The notes: generated by a model from the letters alone, not told the origin. Shown: positions 33,830 to 46,101, counted from the first letter of the stretch. The stretch is 64,000 bases of DNA from Undaria pinnatifida (GCA_012845835.1 JABAKD010000021.1:14910935-14974934); one strand, 5' to 3'. Made by a program: numbers and translations.

Positions 33830-35157
33830 ATACGGGTATAATATATGGGAGGCGGGTGGATAACATGAGGATCGAGAGAGGACAATCAACAATTTAATGA
33901 CAAAAAGCAAAAACAGACGAGTACAAACGTACATACATCATCAGTAAGTAGTAGTCGCTGATCAGATACCCACAAGTTTCCTGTACTCTGTCATGTATTG
34001 CTTCGCTTGCCTACTACCCGCCGCGTGTTCTCATATCTCTCTCCTGAATGACACCTCATCACATCATCTTCGCCAAACTAGCGCTGTTTCATACTCGTAT
34101 GCCCCTAAAAATCAAACATCATATATATATAGACTACAGAATATGCCCTCCAAATTTAGTAAGAATAGACTGCGTATTTGTATGTTAAAAAAAGCAATTC
34201 CCTCCCGCTACACTGTACAAACCCTGCAGTACTTTTTAGCTTTAAAATTTATAAAAATATTTCAAGGACGTCAGCCGTGAGCTCGACGGATTTCGGGTCA
34301 ATACTCATCATCTTTGCAAGCTGTTGTTGGCACTGCTAATTAATATACTATGTGGGTAAGTTTTTTCTCAATGGGAGGGGTCCTATTATTTTGCTTTAAA
34401 ATCTTTAGTCTAGATGTAGTCTACATGCTTTGTTTTTCTCCACTATAATGGTTGGCGTTAGTATTTTTACTTTAGGTAAGGAATTTTGAGCTAGATCTAA
34501 CATCACATCTATTTACCAAGTAAGTATACATTTATTACTCTAGTTCCACTGCTGTGTGACCTCCGTCATGGGGTAATATATCTTGCAATGAGGCATTTTG
34601 GCCTCATTATTACGAGGTGTTGGGGAATCCATATCCTCATTTTCATTTGTTTCGAATAGCCGCATCTTCGATCCCCTTTCCAATTCTGGGTGTTTTGTTG
34701 ACATCCGTTGATTGCCAGGTAATCTGCATCTACGACTGTTTCAGGGTGGCCTAATATAACGGAGTGCCCTCCGTACAAGGAGAGCTTAAAAAATCGACGT
34801 GAAACCATGTCATGGTTGAAGTCAAACCATGCGATATTAATTAGATGTAATTAGATGTCACACTGACATCAAGGCCATCATAGATGGGCGATAACGTAGG
34901 TGGCGATGATGGGACAAGCAGGACACCCCTCATCTCACTACCCTGCACCACCCTGCCCAACCCTGCTCTACTCTGTCTTGTCTTGCGTTGTCTGTCTTTT
35001 AGAGTTCAATGTAGAGCAATTAATGTGTAAGCTCTAGGTCTATCCAGCGAGCCATGAGGAGAGACCAACCAAAGACACCAGAACCCCTGAAGAGCACGCT
35101 TCCCAACACCGACCAACCACGCATCCCCCACTCGGATTACCACTATACACTGCCCTA
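33830..35157. other. No gene recognised
   Basis: AT-rich sequence. A degraded repeat B end motif occurs near 34275-34330. The minus frame at 34566-34808 has no motifs or splice evidence. Confidence 0.4.
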
Positions 35158-35467
35158 TCATTTTTTTTTTTTTTCACACTTCTACTTTCCAGCTTCTGGA
35201 CAAGCCGTGGTCACAGGTGTCGCCCTTCTTCCCCCCCGGTTCTTGCCTTCATTTTTTATCGCGCATAGGGTTCAGCGATCCCACTGCTCGTCGATTTTTC
35301 ATCGAGTGTTGCTAACTCACGCTCTCGCGTTTTCCGCAAGTCGATTTGTGCGCAAAAAAAAGTCCCCACGAAATTATTGGAGAATGCATTCGGGGGGATT
35401 CGAACTCACAAAATTGACTTATACCAGGCTCGAGGATAACCTGATGCGCCACCGGGGCGACCGATCA
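35158..35467 (-). mobile_element. tRNA-derived SINE, complete copy
   Basis: In the minus sense it opens with a tRNA-like head: CGGTCGCCCCGGTGGCGCAT contains an A box, and 45 bp later GAGTTCGAATCCCCC is a B box. The body follows, and a run of 13 or more A ends it (T run at 35161-35174 on this strand). Length is about 305 bp. The promoter boxes fit RNA polymerase III transcription. The 146-codon plus-strand frame across it is antisense read-through. Confidence 0.85.
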
Positions 35468-35469
35468 TA

Positions 35470-38100
35470 TGAATGGTGGATGGTTTACGGATGAATGGCT
35501 TGGTCAGGGTTGTTGGTACTTGTGGTTAAGTGCGTAGGTAAGTTTTCTCCACCTGAGGGTGGTCTTATTATTTTGTTTTTTGCACTATAATAATGGAGGG
35601 TTTTGGTATACATATTAGATTTATTACGTCCAATCTTGAACTTTAGCAGAAACCACATTTATTTGAAGAAAACATTTTTCAGTTCAAAAATCAAGGAAAC
35701 CCTGAAGAAAAAAATAAATGTGAAAAGAAATCCAAGAAAAGCTGGACCGTTCTGCTAGAAGTCATAATTGAAGGAAGGAGGCGGTGTTCAAGTGGGAGGT
35801 CTTGAGAGGCCAGGGACGTACGAACCGAGCCCGCTCTGGATGGAGTAGGACATCGATACTTGAGTCAATACGAGTATAAGCTATGTGTATTACAAGTTGC
35901 AGTGAGCGAAAAAAGTATGCGATTGTTTTATCTGGCGATACATTTTGATCTTCGCTCTTCTTTGCGGGCACTTGGCGTGCCTGAGAAGCTGTCGGCTCCG
36001 CATTCCGAGTCTGATGAGGCGATTCGGCAATACCCTGAGAGGTCGCCTTTGGTGCACCCAGCGCCAATTGCACGCATTGACAGTTTTTTCCTAGGCAATC
36101 ACACTGGAGGTTGGAAGGCGGCATGGTTTTATTTGTCCAACAAAATATAGATGTTCATGGATCCACACCTCTGGTCACTTGGGAACAAGATGAAGTCGAT
36201 TTTGTGTCGGCGGTTGACGCCATGATTTATTTATAAAAATAATGACAAGCACCATAGATTACCCATGCGACCGCTAGAACGAAGACTGCGCTGGAAACGG
36301 ATCACATCAGGAGAGCATAAGATTTAATGGTCCCTGCTCGCGGCCATGCTTACCACCAAGTAAGTGTTTTATATACTTGGTATGTTCCTTCAGTAAAAAC
36401 ACAACAACAAACACAACACATACATGGCCAAAGAAAACCGCCGCCACAGGAGGAGCAGCCGGGCGGACGGGGAATACTGCTAGCGATCAAACATGCCAAC
36501 CCCGCACTTAGCACTGCCCAACAAGCCCTTCCCCATTTCGGCATAAAACACCGGCCGGCTCATAAGAAAGTGCCTCGCAACTAACAACAAAACATTGTAT
36601 ACTCTATTAATACATGGACTGACAAAAAAAGTAATAAATTGTGCGTGCGCGAAATTGCTTGTGCACATTTAGAAAAGCTTCAAGAGGATCGAAATAAAAA
36701 AAGTGCGACCCACGAGAAAGTGTGCCTTCGTGCGCGCCCAGAACAAGAAATTCAACTTGAGCCCTATTTCAAGTTTTGGGTGATAGGGCCGGTACTACTG
36801 TAACACGCGAGAACGGGATGAATGTCCGACCTGATTTTCTCCACCCCTTCAGAGCCCCAAAACCCCTTCCAATACAAATTCCAAGAAATTTGTCCGCCAA
36901 AACGGGTTTCCATTTGTGAAGGGGTTATGGGGGGCAAACACAACGGAAACGGTGCCTTTCGAAATATCTCCTAGAGGTTTTTCCATTTCTACACACGCAT
37001 CTCGCTCAGCGCTTTTCGCACTCCCCGTCGTCAAGGAAATTTGCTTGGGAAACCATCCGAAGGGGTGTCATATCTTGTGTGTTATACTCGCACGGTGGTG
37101 GTAGCATTTTGATGTGTTCCAGTCAGTAGGAAAAACGCCAGGATATCAAGAGGATCCCCCCGCCCCCAACACCGCAGCCTACATCTTATTAGTAGGAAAA
37201 CCCGGAGGATATCCTAGCGTGACCGAAACCAAACAATTCCGTTCGACTTCAGCCGAAATGTACTACGGCTGCCGCAAAAAATAACATACAATTGCCGGTA
37301 GCGGTGTTCTATTACACTCGCTACCGGCGCTTTCAGCAGAAAAGCCCCGCAAGAAACTCACCCTCGAGAGTTCCGGGAACGTAGGGAATTCGGCAGCGGT
37401 AAATATAGCGAAGTTAGTGTGGAACACACCTACTTCAAATAAGAAATAAAAATCAAGAAATCTAGCCTTGGCCAGTATCCCGGTTTCTTCTATCATTAAT
37501 CGAGGCCGGTATTGTACGTACTGATTTTTTTGGGACTTGCGTCGTACTGACCCTTCTACTTTGTTTATGCTGTACCTTACGTATCTTATATACGAAAACA
37601 CATGTAGCCACCAAACAAACCCAGTCGCAACCCCGCGAGACACACGTTTACCCAATTGTGTAGAACCGCACCCACGGTTCCGCCGACGAACTACTCGGAA
37701 ATAGTGTGGGATATTTTTAAGCGGTGGTAAAAAAACCCTTTTAGCACTGTAACTCCCGTTTAGGGGACAAAATACTGAAAAAGTTAGAGTAGGATCCTGT
37801 TTGCAGTCGAGCACGGGCTAAAACGGACAGCGAACGACAGGAAACGAAACCCGAAGCACCTGCAACAAACTTCTGTACATGTGCATACATGTGCATACAT
37901 ACGCATCATTAATATTCCGACACAAGACGACAACAGCAAAGTAATGAGTGAAAACAGCCATCAGCAGGACGGGCGTAGAACAAGCCCTTCCCCTCCCCCC
38001 CTCAAACCAGCAGAATTGGCGTAAAACAACCCCCACCCTTCCCGTCAAACCAACGCCTGCTCAGGACCAAAATCAAAACCCCATACCCTATGATAACATC
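35470..38100. other. No confident gene; one TTAA MITE
   Basis: Open frames include a minus one of 183 codons (37263-37814) and overlapping ones at 35762-36150. None shows a family motif or consistent exon borders. A strong donor sequence (CAA|GTAAGT) occurs at 36359 after ATGGTCCCTGCTCGCGG, which could be a small first exon, but nothing confirms it. Confidence 0.3.
36846..36930 (+). mobile_element. TTAA-type MITE, single copy
   Basis: An 85-bp member of the family at 56022 and 62936, with CCCCTTCAGAGCCCC at the left and GTGAAGGGGTTA at the right. The left TTAA has mutated. Confidence 0.6.
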
Positions 38101-38108
38101 AACAGCAG

Positions 38109-41100
38109 CTATTCCCCCCTCCCCGCCACCCGCACCCGCGACCGCGAAACGGCAAAAATATCCCTTCTCGGCGGGGCCGAACCGCTCGCCTCAACAGACG
38201 GTGCCCGTAACCCACTCCCACCCCGGGGACCACCGCCCACCGTCCCCTCTGGTGTAACCGCCCCCGCAGCCGCCGCTCGAAACCCGCTCTCCTCCGCAGC
38301 TCCTTCCTCCCCTCGCGGTCCTCCCGCCGACACCCCTCCCCCTGTCACCCGGCGAGGACCGATAGCCCTAGAGGCTGTCAAAGTAGAGGCAAACCCGGCG
38401 CGAGGTACATAGGGTGGCGCCGCAGGCGCCACGGCTACGTTGGAGGCTCCGGCGGCGCCTACCGCCGAACCTTCCGTCGACCCCCCCCCCTCCGCGGCCT
38501 GCTCCGGTCCAGAAAGAACAACGTAATTATCAAAAGGCGAGCGACACACGGGACACTTGTCCACATGCCGGAAGCACTCCGAGCACACGCAGAGATGCCG
38601 GCACGGCAACAGTACGGTGTCTTTGGGGTCCGTGAGGCAGATCACGCACTCCTCGGCTATCTCCTCCCCTCCACCCCCCACCCCCCCCGCTCCCCCGCCT
38701 CCTCCAGCTGTCGATGATAACGCCGGCTGGGCGATGCTGCTCGCGGCGCCTATGGGGCTGCTGCTCCCGATGCCTGCGGTGGCCTGGAGAGAGCCCACGG
38801 CGGAGGGGGTGGACGGCCCACCCGGGGGTCCTGTTCCGCCCGCCTCGTCACTGGCACCAAACACCTGCAGACGACACGACCACGGACAAGTAAGGGAGGA
38901 AAAATAAGTGAGGCTAATTTCTGAACAAAAAACAAATCAACAAGTGCCTTCGTCGCGAGTCACGCCAATTTTGTCGTACAACGGGTGACGGACAAGAAAG
39001 GTCAAGTGGGATAAGTGAGAGTGAGAGAGCGTCATTTCTTACATGAACAAAAATCAGTCAAGAATAGACTCGCGACCAAAATCAGTGAACTACTAATAAA
39101 ACACGGTCGAGAATCGAAACGTGAAGAATAATCGTGTTTTCTTCTGGCGACTCGTCGAAATGTGGCATTCTGTGATACAGCGGTCATGGACAAGGAAAGA
39201 TGATTTGCGTGAGTGAGGGCAAAACACACACAACCATTCTCGAACAAGAAAAGAGTAGAGTGGATGCAGGATACAGTCGTTACGAGCTACTACTGTAGTA
39301 ACGCTCTGCATCAACACGGGCGGACAAGGTTTCCTCCCCCTGACCACAACCACCGTCAAAAATCATACTATGCATTCGTTGACGGTGCGTTGTCCAGCTG
39401 GAAATCGTGACAAAACGTGTCCAACAACTATGACTAACGTTGAGCTGATGCTGATGAGTTTCACACTGAAAAAAAACATTTGGTATGTACGATAGACTAT
39501 TGCGAGCGATCAGGGTGTTTGCGATGAATCAAGTTTGGTTTTGTTGGAGGTGGGTAGGAAAACATGAAATAATAGGATTAATATTATTGAAACCGCCCAA
39601 CGTTACAATTCAAGGCCAACCTGACCCACGAAAAATCAGCGAAAAAATCGTTGATGAAACACGTTTTCCTACCATGTTTTATTTCTAGTCTGATATTTTC
39701 ATGGGTTGGCTTGGCTGGCCTTGGACTACGCCATCCGTCGGGTTTCAATACTATAATAACACATTTCTTCCAACCCAACAGAGAATTGAAATCGCAAACA
39801 AGCTACTGTATTATGGCGAGTTTCAAAAATTACACGTCGCCAAAAATAGGGAGCCCTTTGAAATCAAAAGACGTGGGTTGACTGACGGCACTCTTGCTTG
39901 CCCGTCGACGGAGAGCCGTCAAGAAACTCCAGACACTAAAACTACTGCTGTAGTATGATAACCCCAAAGACGCTCTGACGGATCAAAACCAGGCCGCCAA
40001 GCGACATACATACTCGTTTAAAGGTGGCCGCATTAACACGACCGTCGACTGCCGACCACCAAGTACTCAAGTTGATGCCAGTTACAAGCGTCCTGCTGCA
40101 CCGAGCTCCTAGCGACAGCTTCTAGTATCTCACATACAAGTCCACTAAGCATACGGCACCCACCTCCGCGTACGAGTAGACGGACTCCGGCTCCCCGGGG
40201 CCACCTTTCGAGATGGCAACGAGGTGCCTCAAGCACTGCGCGGATGGCGCCTGCTGCGGCGGCTGCTGCTGCTGCGACGACGACGACGACGACCCCCCCT
40301 CCCCTCCTCCACGGTCGGGGCCTCTCTCTTTCAGCTGTACAAGCAAAACCTGCGAACAACCACAAAAGAGACATCGGGGTTTTCTTAATAACCCGGTTCC
40401 GACTCCAACATGTATTACAATAAAAGTCCAAGAACAACTGTTGTGTCCCCGAAACGGGAGTACCTGGCGCAGGGTTGAAAAGGGTTGGCACGCATGAAAA
40501 CACACACGCGGCCCTAAGCATCCCTAGTACCCCCCCTTCCCGCTTCATGCGACTCGACGGACACTTCAGGGCTCGTTGAGCTTGGCGCAAGCAATGTCTG
40601 CTTGGCCGGTGACAACACAAATTGCTCCAGCCGGGCATTGCAGGGATGTGAGGGTCTACGGTTTCAACACCACAGTCATGCACGATAACGAGTACCCCCC
40701 CTCCCCCCCCAACCGTATCCCCTTGCTCTTGTCTTACCTGTCGGGTGACGCGATGGGTTGGACGATGTCGCCACCCGGCCCAGTCCCCCGTTTCCGCTCC
40801 CACCGCCGGCCGAACAACGATCGCCAACGAACACCTCCCCGAAGAAGCTGACTCCTCAATTACCGGCCACCCCGCTCCCCCCGCTCCTCCTCCGCCTCGC
40901 CTCCCTCGCGCTCCTCCTCTCCGCGCCTCCGCACTCCCACCTCCATTACCGCTACCGCTACTTCCGTTGTCTTGCCGAAGGCGAAAATAGCTCTCCCCGG
41001 GCAGCGTCTCAAACAGTTGCCGCCGGCCAGCGGGGAGCGCCCTCGGCACTGTCCGCTTCCCGCAACCTCCCATCCTAGGCAACCCCCGATGCGAGCCCCC

Positions 41101-42589
41101 GCCCCCTGCCGATCCGAAACCACCTCCATCTCTCAAGGCACCGTCACCTGCCTGCCCCCACCCCCCCGCCCTCTGATCGCTCGCGTTGTTGGCCAGGATA
41201 GCGGACTTGCGAAGCCCTAGAGCTGCCGTCCAGGATCGTCCGGTGTTCCTTGAAAACCCAGAGGCGTTTCCTTCTTCTCGTCCCGCAGTGTTACCGTTGG
41301 TGGCGGTATTACCGTTGGCGTAGTTACCGCTAGGGGTAGTACCGTTGCCGTTATCAACATTGGCATTGGTAGCGTTACCGTTGATACCGGTGGTGTTATC
41401 GTTGTTACCGTCACCGTCTATAAAATTGCCACCAACATTACCGTTGATACCATTACCGCTACTTCCATTTCCAACTCCCGTCTCCCCCACCGCCCCCCCC
41501 CCTCCCACCTCTTCATCAACCCCCCCGCCACCTCTAGCCCACTCCGGTATCTCCTCCTCCGAATCAGGATCGGGTGCGCCGGCAACCGTCCTTCCCCGCC
41601 CCCCACTGCCAACGAGACGACCCACTAGAGTCGGGAACTGAGCTCTCACAGACGTCCACAAATCTCTATAGGAGGCATACCCGGCGGTACCGCGATGAGC
41701 CCCGGCTTCGCTACCGCCAGTGCCGCCGGTGTTAGATCGGTCCATAGCACCTGACGCTGTATGGGTGTTGCTAGAGGTATTATTGCCACCCCCAGCAGTT
41801 GTGTCGTTGGGGAGCGGGGTTGCGCTGGCGTCTGTTCCCGCGGTGGATTCCGGCAGGAGTTTCCTGTGGGGGCGGGCGTGGGGGTTGGGATGAGGGTGAG
41901 GATAGAGGTGAGGGGTGGGAACAGAGGCAAGGGTAGGGGTGGAGGGTGCGGCGGTTTCAGTTCACGGCCATCAAGACTTATCTACGCATTTGAGACTTTC
42001 CCAATATTGCCACCACCTAAGACCGACTATTTATCCTAAAAGTGGGTTTGGCGAGCTTACTCGCCACAACAACATCAATTCCCGGTCATTTACCCATTTG
42101 CGAGAGCAGGGCTACAATTTTGTGCCCACCCCAAAGTCAGAACACACATGATGAGGCCTTTTGTGTCTCTGAACTCACGCATTACTCCACAATACTCATA
42201 AAATATTACACCATCGACATCACGGAGGCATTATCAATATCAAACGGCACTATTGATACCAAAACGACAACCATGCCAATTCTACCAACAGCAACAACTT
42301 ACATTTTCGGATGAAGCCCCATCTCCCTCCCCAAAAACGTCAAATCTACGTCCCACAGCAGCTCCACCGTGCACGCCACCCTGCAATCCAACTCCACAGA
42401 AACGCCAACCTGTGTCCCCGCCCCCCCCAATACACTGCCTTCCAAGACATGACCCCCGCCGTCATGGACTGCGCTAGGGGAAGGAGAAGCGGGAGGGGAG
42501 GCGGAGTCTCCTGTATCGCGAGGATGAAGGGTAGCTTTGACGCCTCCGCTAGGGTCCGGGTCACTCGCGAGGAGCAGAGAGCATGGCAT
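38109..42589 (-). CDS. MGRN1/LUL-type RING E3 ubiquitin ligase, four exons
   Basis: Exons are 42589-42303, 41863-40738, 40349-40164 and 38864-38109. Every junction has GT..AG borders and matching phase (2, 0, 0), giving 784 residues. A C3HC4 RING sits at C606, C609, C621, H623, C627, C630, C637 and C640 (ECVICLTDPKDTVLLPCRHL). Before it are elements fitting the domain typical of MGRN1 and plant LUL ligases: a beta-strand segment VGVSVELDCRVACTVELL near 60-80, ALPAGRRQLFE at 371-381, THRVTRQVLLVQL across junction 2, and SVYSYAEVFG across junction 3. The family transfers ubiquitin to membrane or trafficking proteins from the cytosol. Residues 227-288 are an Asn/Gly-repeat insertion, and other Gly-, Ser- and Gln-rich runs make it longer than relatives. 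I start at the first ATG; the frame stays open upstream. Confidence 0.75.
39545..39780. repeat. Imperfect fold-back in intron 3 of the RING gene
   Basis: The left half (GTGGGTAGGAAAACATGAAA... TATTATTGAAACC) is mirrored by the right half (GGTTTCAATACTATAATA... CTTCCAACCC), with a second mirrored pair around CAAGGCCAACCTGACCCA and GGGTTGGCTTGGCTGGCCTTG. It is probably a decayed fold-back MITE. No clear target duplication is visible. Confidence 0.5.
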
Positions 42590-42721
42590 GGTCTTGGGCG
42601 GGTAGGCTTGTCTCGTGTGTACTAGAGCCTGGATGCAGGAGGTGGGGAGGGAGAGCGGGGGGGGAAAGAGAGGCGGGTTAAGGGGGGGGGTTAGGTGGTA
42701 AGGGGGAAGGGTTAAGCTGGG

Positions 42722-42936
42722 TGGGGAAGGGAGCGCGGGCAGGGGGGGGGCGGTTACGAGATATTATTACTAATACCACAACCACCACCACTGCCATTAC
42801 TAATAACACCTGCAACTACGCTACCACCATTGCTGCTACCACTACTACTGCTACTACTGCTACTGCTGCTGTTAATACCACTACTACTACTACTACGAGC
42901 TGGGTCAGCCATGATCAGCTTTTTTGTTCGTCCATT
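42722..42936 (+). repeat. (ACC/TAC)n low-complexity tract
   Basis: Imperfect ACC, ACT and TGCTAC trinucleotides. Frames give Thr- or Ser-rich runs. The end (GAGCTGGGTCAGCCATGATC) is related to 45515-45550 in inverted orientation, so part of it is a dispersed repeat. Confidence 0.6.
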
Positions 42937-43204
42937 CATTAGCGCACCGTTTTTTCGAATCTTGAGCTGAAAATTCAACACGCGCTTCATTATAGGTCTT
43001 CTCGAGGGCTTCACTACTGCGCCACTTAATTTTATTTTTTTTCCGCGAGTTAAGGCACATTTAAAAACAAAACGAAAATTGGTTTTGGTCTTAACTGACG
43101 AAGAAAAAAAAAATTAAGTGGTGCAGTAATGAACCCCTCGGGAAGACCACAATGAAGCGCGTGCCAAGTTTTCAGTTCAACATTCGAAAAAACGGTGCGC
43201 TAAT
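42937..43204. mobile_element. Fold-back MITE with TA target site
   Basis: Arms of about 100 bp are mutually inverted: TTAGCGCACCGTTTTTTCGA at the left and TCGAAAAAACGGTGCGCTAA at the right, with CACGCGCTTCATT and ACTTAATTTT also mirrored. The centre is an A/T-rich loop of about 60 bp. TA flanks both ends, as for Tc1/mariner-type elements. There is no ORF. Its right end coincides with the stop codon of the neighbouring minus-strand exon. Confidence 0.7.
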
Positions 43205-43484
43205 CCCACATTTTCGATTCTTCCGAAACTGGACGGAAAGCCACGAGGGTAAACACGGTAGATGGGAGGAGCGCAAACTTGCTGCTTACGAGATTGTCGT
43301 CAGCGAGCAGAGTGCCAATCGGATTTGACGACAAGGTCACTTGGAGGCGCGCGACGTGATCGTGGTTAGCTGCAATGATCCCCTGAAGCTCGTAGATCCG
43401 GTGGCCGAGATAGCGGCGACGCTTTACAAAGTTGGCGTTAAGCTCAGCGGTCCTCCCGCGCAGACCCCGCACAGCGGAACGCCT
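43200..43484 (-). CDS. Probable last exon of an unknown protein
   Basis: The exon starts after TTGACAG| and is blocked upstream by an in-frame TGA, so the acceptor is needed. It gives 94 residues in phase 0, including RGRTAELNANFVKRRRYLGH, then a possible coiled coil (RIYELQGIIAANHDHVARLQ), and ends KFALLPSTVFTLVAF and EESKMWD. The TAG stop lies on the edge of the fold-back MITE. Without the MITE and one TA, the codon would read TAA. Upstream exons were not found and I recognise no family. Confidence 0.4.
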   Translation of the reverse strand, partial: RRSAVRGLRGRTAELNANFVKRRRYLGHRIYELQGIIAANHDHVARLQVTLSSNPIGTLLADDNLVSSKFALLPSTVFTLVAFRPVSEESKMWD

Positions 43485-44043
43485 CTGTCAAGCAGACATG
43501 CACGTTGCCGCCATGAATTCTGCGCGGGTCATGGGCAAGCCGCACGTGCACTGACGCTTGTACTGCTTCGCTTGGGCGCAGTTCAAGTAGCCGAGGCTGT
43601 TGAGGCTGTTGACAGATTTCCCCGAAGGGGTGTCGCGGGCGGATGCAAGGCGGCAGGGGGGTTGTGTGAGATCCTCATGCAAATACGAAAGCGCAAGGGG
43701 GCGCAGGTAGCACAGTACCCGCGGTACGCGTACTCGTACGAGTACATACGAAGAGACAAAATCGCGTACAGCTACGTAGGCGCGCTGCGGTTGAACGCGG
43801 ACGTACGCGCTGGTGACCGGCGCGCCTACAAGAGCGACTGCGTTGTTCTTACGTGCTTGCACCAACTTGTACGAAGAGAGCATGAGAGCAACCAGCACGT
43901 CAAGCGTACACAACAGCCTACACCCAGAAGAGACATCAGAAGGTGCTGTGTGTGATATAATAGTAATAACATACCCTTGCACAACCCAACGCACGTGCAG
44001 ACAGCAGCACGACCACCGCTGTACGAGTATATATTATATTATC
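43485..44043. other. No gene recognised
   Basis: Overlapping frames of up to 204 codons on both strands lack motifs. The palindromic stretch GTACTCGTACGAGTAC near 43728 belongs to the over-represented TACGAGTA word set. Confidence 0.35.
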
Positions 44044-44640
44044 AAAATTAAAATACACTCCAGCTGTGAGTATATATTATATTATCAAAATTAAAATACA
44101 CTCCAGCGGTGAGATCGAGTGTTTTGTCGAAACTCATTGCAAGCTGTGTGTGATACTCCGATCGCGCGTATTACGGGTTGTGTGTCATTAAGGATATAGG
44201 TCGGCGACTCCAATTGCAACTACAGTGTAGCTATCAGGGTCAACAGGGTGATGTTGGGCAGTCTGTGCGCGGAGACTATAAAACCCGTTTCGGAGGGGGA
44301 CAAAATCTGACAGCTGTTGAAGGAAATGCATCAGTTTGTCAAGTGAATCCTGTAAGTCGAATATCCGGTGAGGGGAGGGCGGAGTTTTGAAGGACGTGTG
44401 TGGGGCTGATTTTGATCAAAAGGGGGGCGGGAGGGGGGGAGGGGGGGGAGGGGACGGGTGGGGCAGGTCAATTTGTGCGTGGAAGCTGTAAAACCTTCTT
44501 GTGGGGGAGGGGGGGGGGATGTGGCGGAGGGGGCGGGGGGCGGGGGGGCGGGGGGGTTAGGTCGCATAGATGTACGGGTTTGCTATACGCGTGGTGCTAG
44601 GTCTAGGCGATGGTGCGGGTGGTGGGGAAGGAGGTATTAT
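44044..44640 (+). repeat. Repeat B, copy with duplicated start
   Basis: The opening TAAAATACACTCCAGC segment occurs twice in tandem (about 44050 and 44093), then the full repeat follows to the G-rich region and GGTCTAGGCGATGGTGCGGG. Confidence 0.75.
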
Positions 44641-44984
44641 ATGCACGAGTATATACGAGCACCAATAAAATTACTCGTACGAGAAAAAACGAATAGAGTA
44701 TACGCTCGTGCGTAGGTTCGCGTACAGCAGTACAAAGGTATCAATACGGTCGGAATTATAATGACCATGCTTATTTTATTATTATGGACAAACGACCCTT
44801 ACATTTCATGCCATACTGGTCCAAAACGCGTACGTGTAGGTACCGTAAAAAACACAGCATCAAATAAAAGAATATCGCGATTAAGAATTTGATATCTGCG
44901 AACACACAAAGCTTGCCGAACTTACCTGGTGTAAGCACTGCAATCTCCCCCGCTGGTGTCGACCCTAGCAAGCTGTGGACTGTG

Positions 44985-45227
44985 TCAGCACTGGCGGCTT
45001 TGCCTCTCGCGCTGTGTTGCCAGCAGGCACGCATCGCTAGCCGCGAGAGCCTCCTCACGGGTGTCAAACCGAACAGAGGTCTTCCTAACCGATCGATGCC
45101 CTGTCCTTCAGGTGAAGTTGAGCCAGAGCTTGTGCTTCCCAGACCCACGCTCAGCGTAATAGCGGACGTCGGACGTCTTCGTCCATGGGCTGCTAGTGCT
45201 CGTACCCGCAGGCGAGCTGGGCGCCAT
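44985..45227 (-). pseudogene. Possible AP2-like domain fragment with in-frame TGA
   Basis: From an ATG the frame reads SDVRYYAERGSGKHKLWLNF, then a TGA at 45108-45110. After it come RTGHRSVRKTSVRFDTREEA and LAASDACLLATQRE before the next stop. A basic strand-rich part followed by F-D-T-x-E-E-A-x-x-A-x-D resembles the second half of AP2-type DNA-binding domains, but I am not certain. The TGA could mean a pseudogene, or a true end with the rest as 3' UTR. A long plus-strand frame covers the same bases; its composition is less protein-like. Confidence 0.3.
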
Positions 45228-45589
45228 GTTTCTCGCGCTCGTGTGGGTGCTGGAGTGTGCTTGTCGTACGAGATGCGATGTGGGATGGGTTGCTTTCTTT
45301 CCAGTTTTTTTTTCATTCCGCCGCATAAAAAAACGGTTATAAAATGTTTCTTCCCGCTGAAAAAGCTAAATGAACTACTCGAAAAACCAAAAGCAATGCA
45401 TTGTGCGAACGTGCCCAATCAGCATACAACATAGACGTGCATGACCGCTTTGATTGGCTGATCAAGGGAGTATGGTCAGCTCCGGCTACTTTGTCGTCGT
45501 TCATGAGATATGAACAGACGAGCTGAAAAACTGATCACGGCTGGCCCAGCTCGTAAAACTACTGCAATTAATACTGCAAAAACTACCCC

Positions 45590-46101
45590 CACTGCCAGTA
45601 GGACTAGTTCTTCTAGACGAACCTGAAGATGGTTCCGAGCCAGAGCTCTTTGTAGGTAGTTCCTGCCGAGCAGTCGGAAAATGCGCACCCGCCTCCCCGC
45701 CCCCCGGATAGCAACTAGTCTCCGAGAACCGAGCGCGCGCCGGAGCTGCAAGACCCCCCAACATCGCCTGAGCGAGTTGAAAACCCATATTATACCTTGA
45801 TCAAACGTAAAAAAGCCACAAGAGGGGAACAAACAGGGCGGACGCAAGGAATACAACCGGCATAATAGCTTGAAGGCTTGAGGGTAAAACGGGTAGAGAC
45901 GTAGGAAAGCAGCCTGTGAGACTGCCCACCCGACATCGCCTGCACGATATGAAGATCTACCTTGTCCTCCACCGAAAGGGCACCGCACATGACGGAAGCA
46001 GGAGTTACATTAATACAAGCGGCATTTGTGTTGAGTGAAACCGGGTTGAAAGGGATTACAAGGCCAGCAGGCTGTAAGACGCCCAACATCGCCGACTTGA
46101 G
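45590..46101 (-). CDS. Two adjacent exons from a local duplication, unknown protein
   Basis: Exon one (46101-45961) follows a TTTTTCAG acceptor and ends GACAAG|GTAGAT. It encodes 47 residues in phase 0 (LKSAMLGVLQPAG... CGALSVEDK). Exon two starts at 45767 after CTCGCTCAG with AMLGGLAAPARARFSETSCY and runs to about 45590, Ser/Gly-rich at the end. Both open with the same AMLG-x-L motif because the surrounding 330 bp is duplicated (about 45757-46080 and 46083-46230). A third partial copy (CAGGCGATGTCGGG) lies at 45940. Function is unknown; exon shuffling by duplication is the visible event. Confidence 0.35.

Noticed and set aside
37263-37814. A 183-codon minus-strand frame
   Set aside because: No motif, mixed composition, no splice partners. 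It lies in AT-rich repeat-like sequence where chance frames are expected.
40033-40735. Extension of the large Gly-rich minus frame beyond 40738 as coding
   Set aside because: A strong GTAAGA donor ends the exon there. The next exon starts in phase at 40349, and the continued frame loses family similarity.
44889-45434. A 181-codon plus-strand frame
   Set aside because: Antisense to a more protein-like minus frame. Its composition changes abruptly along the length.
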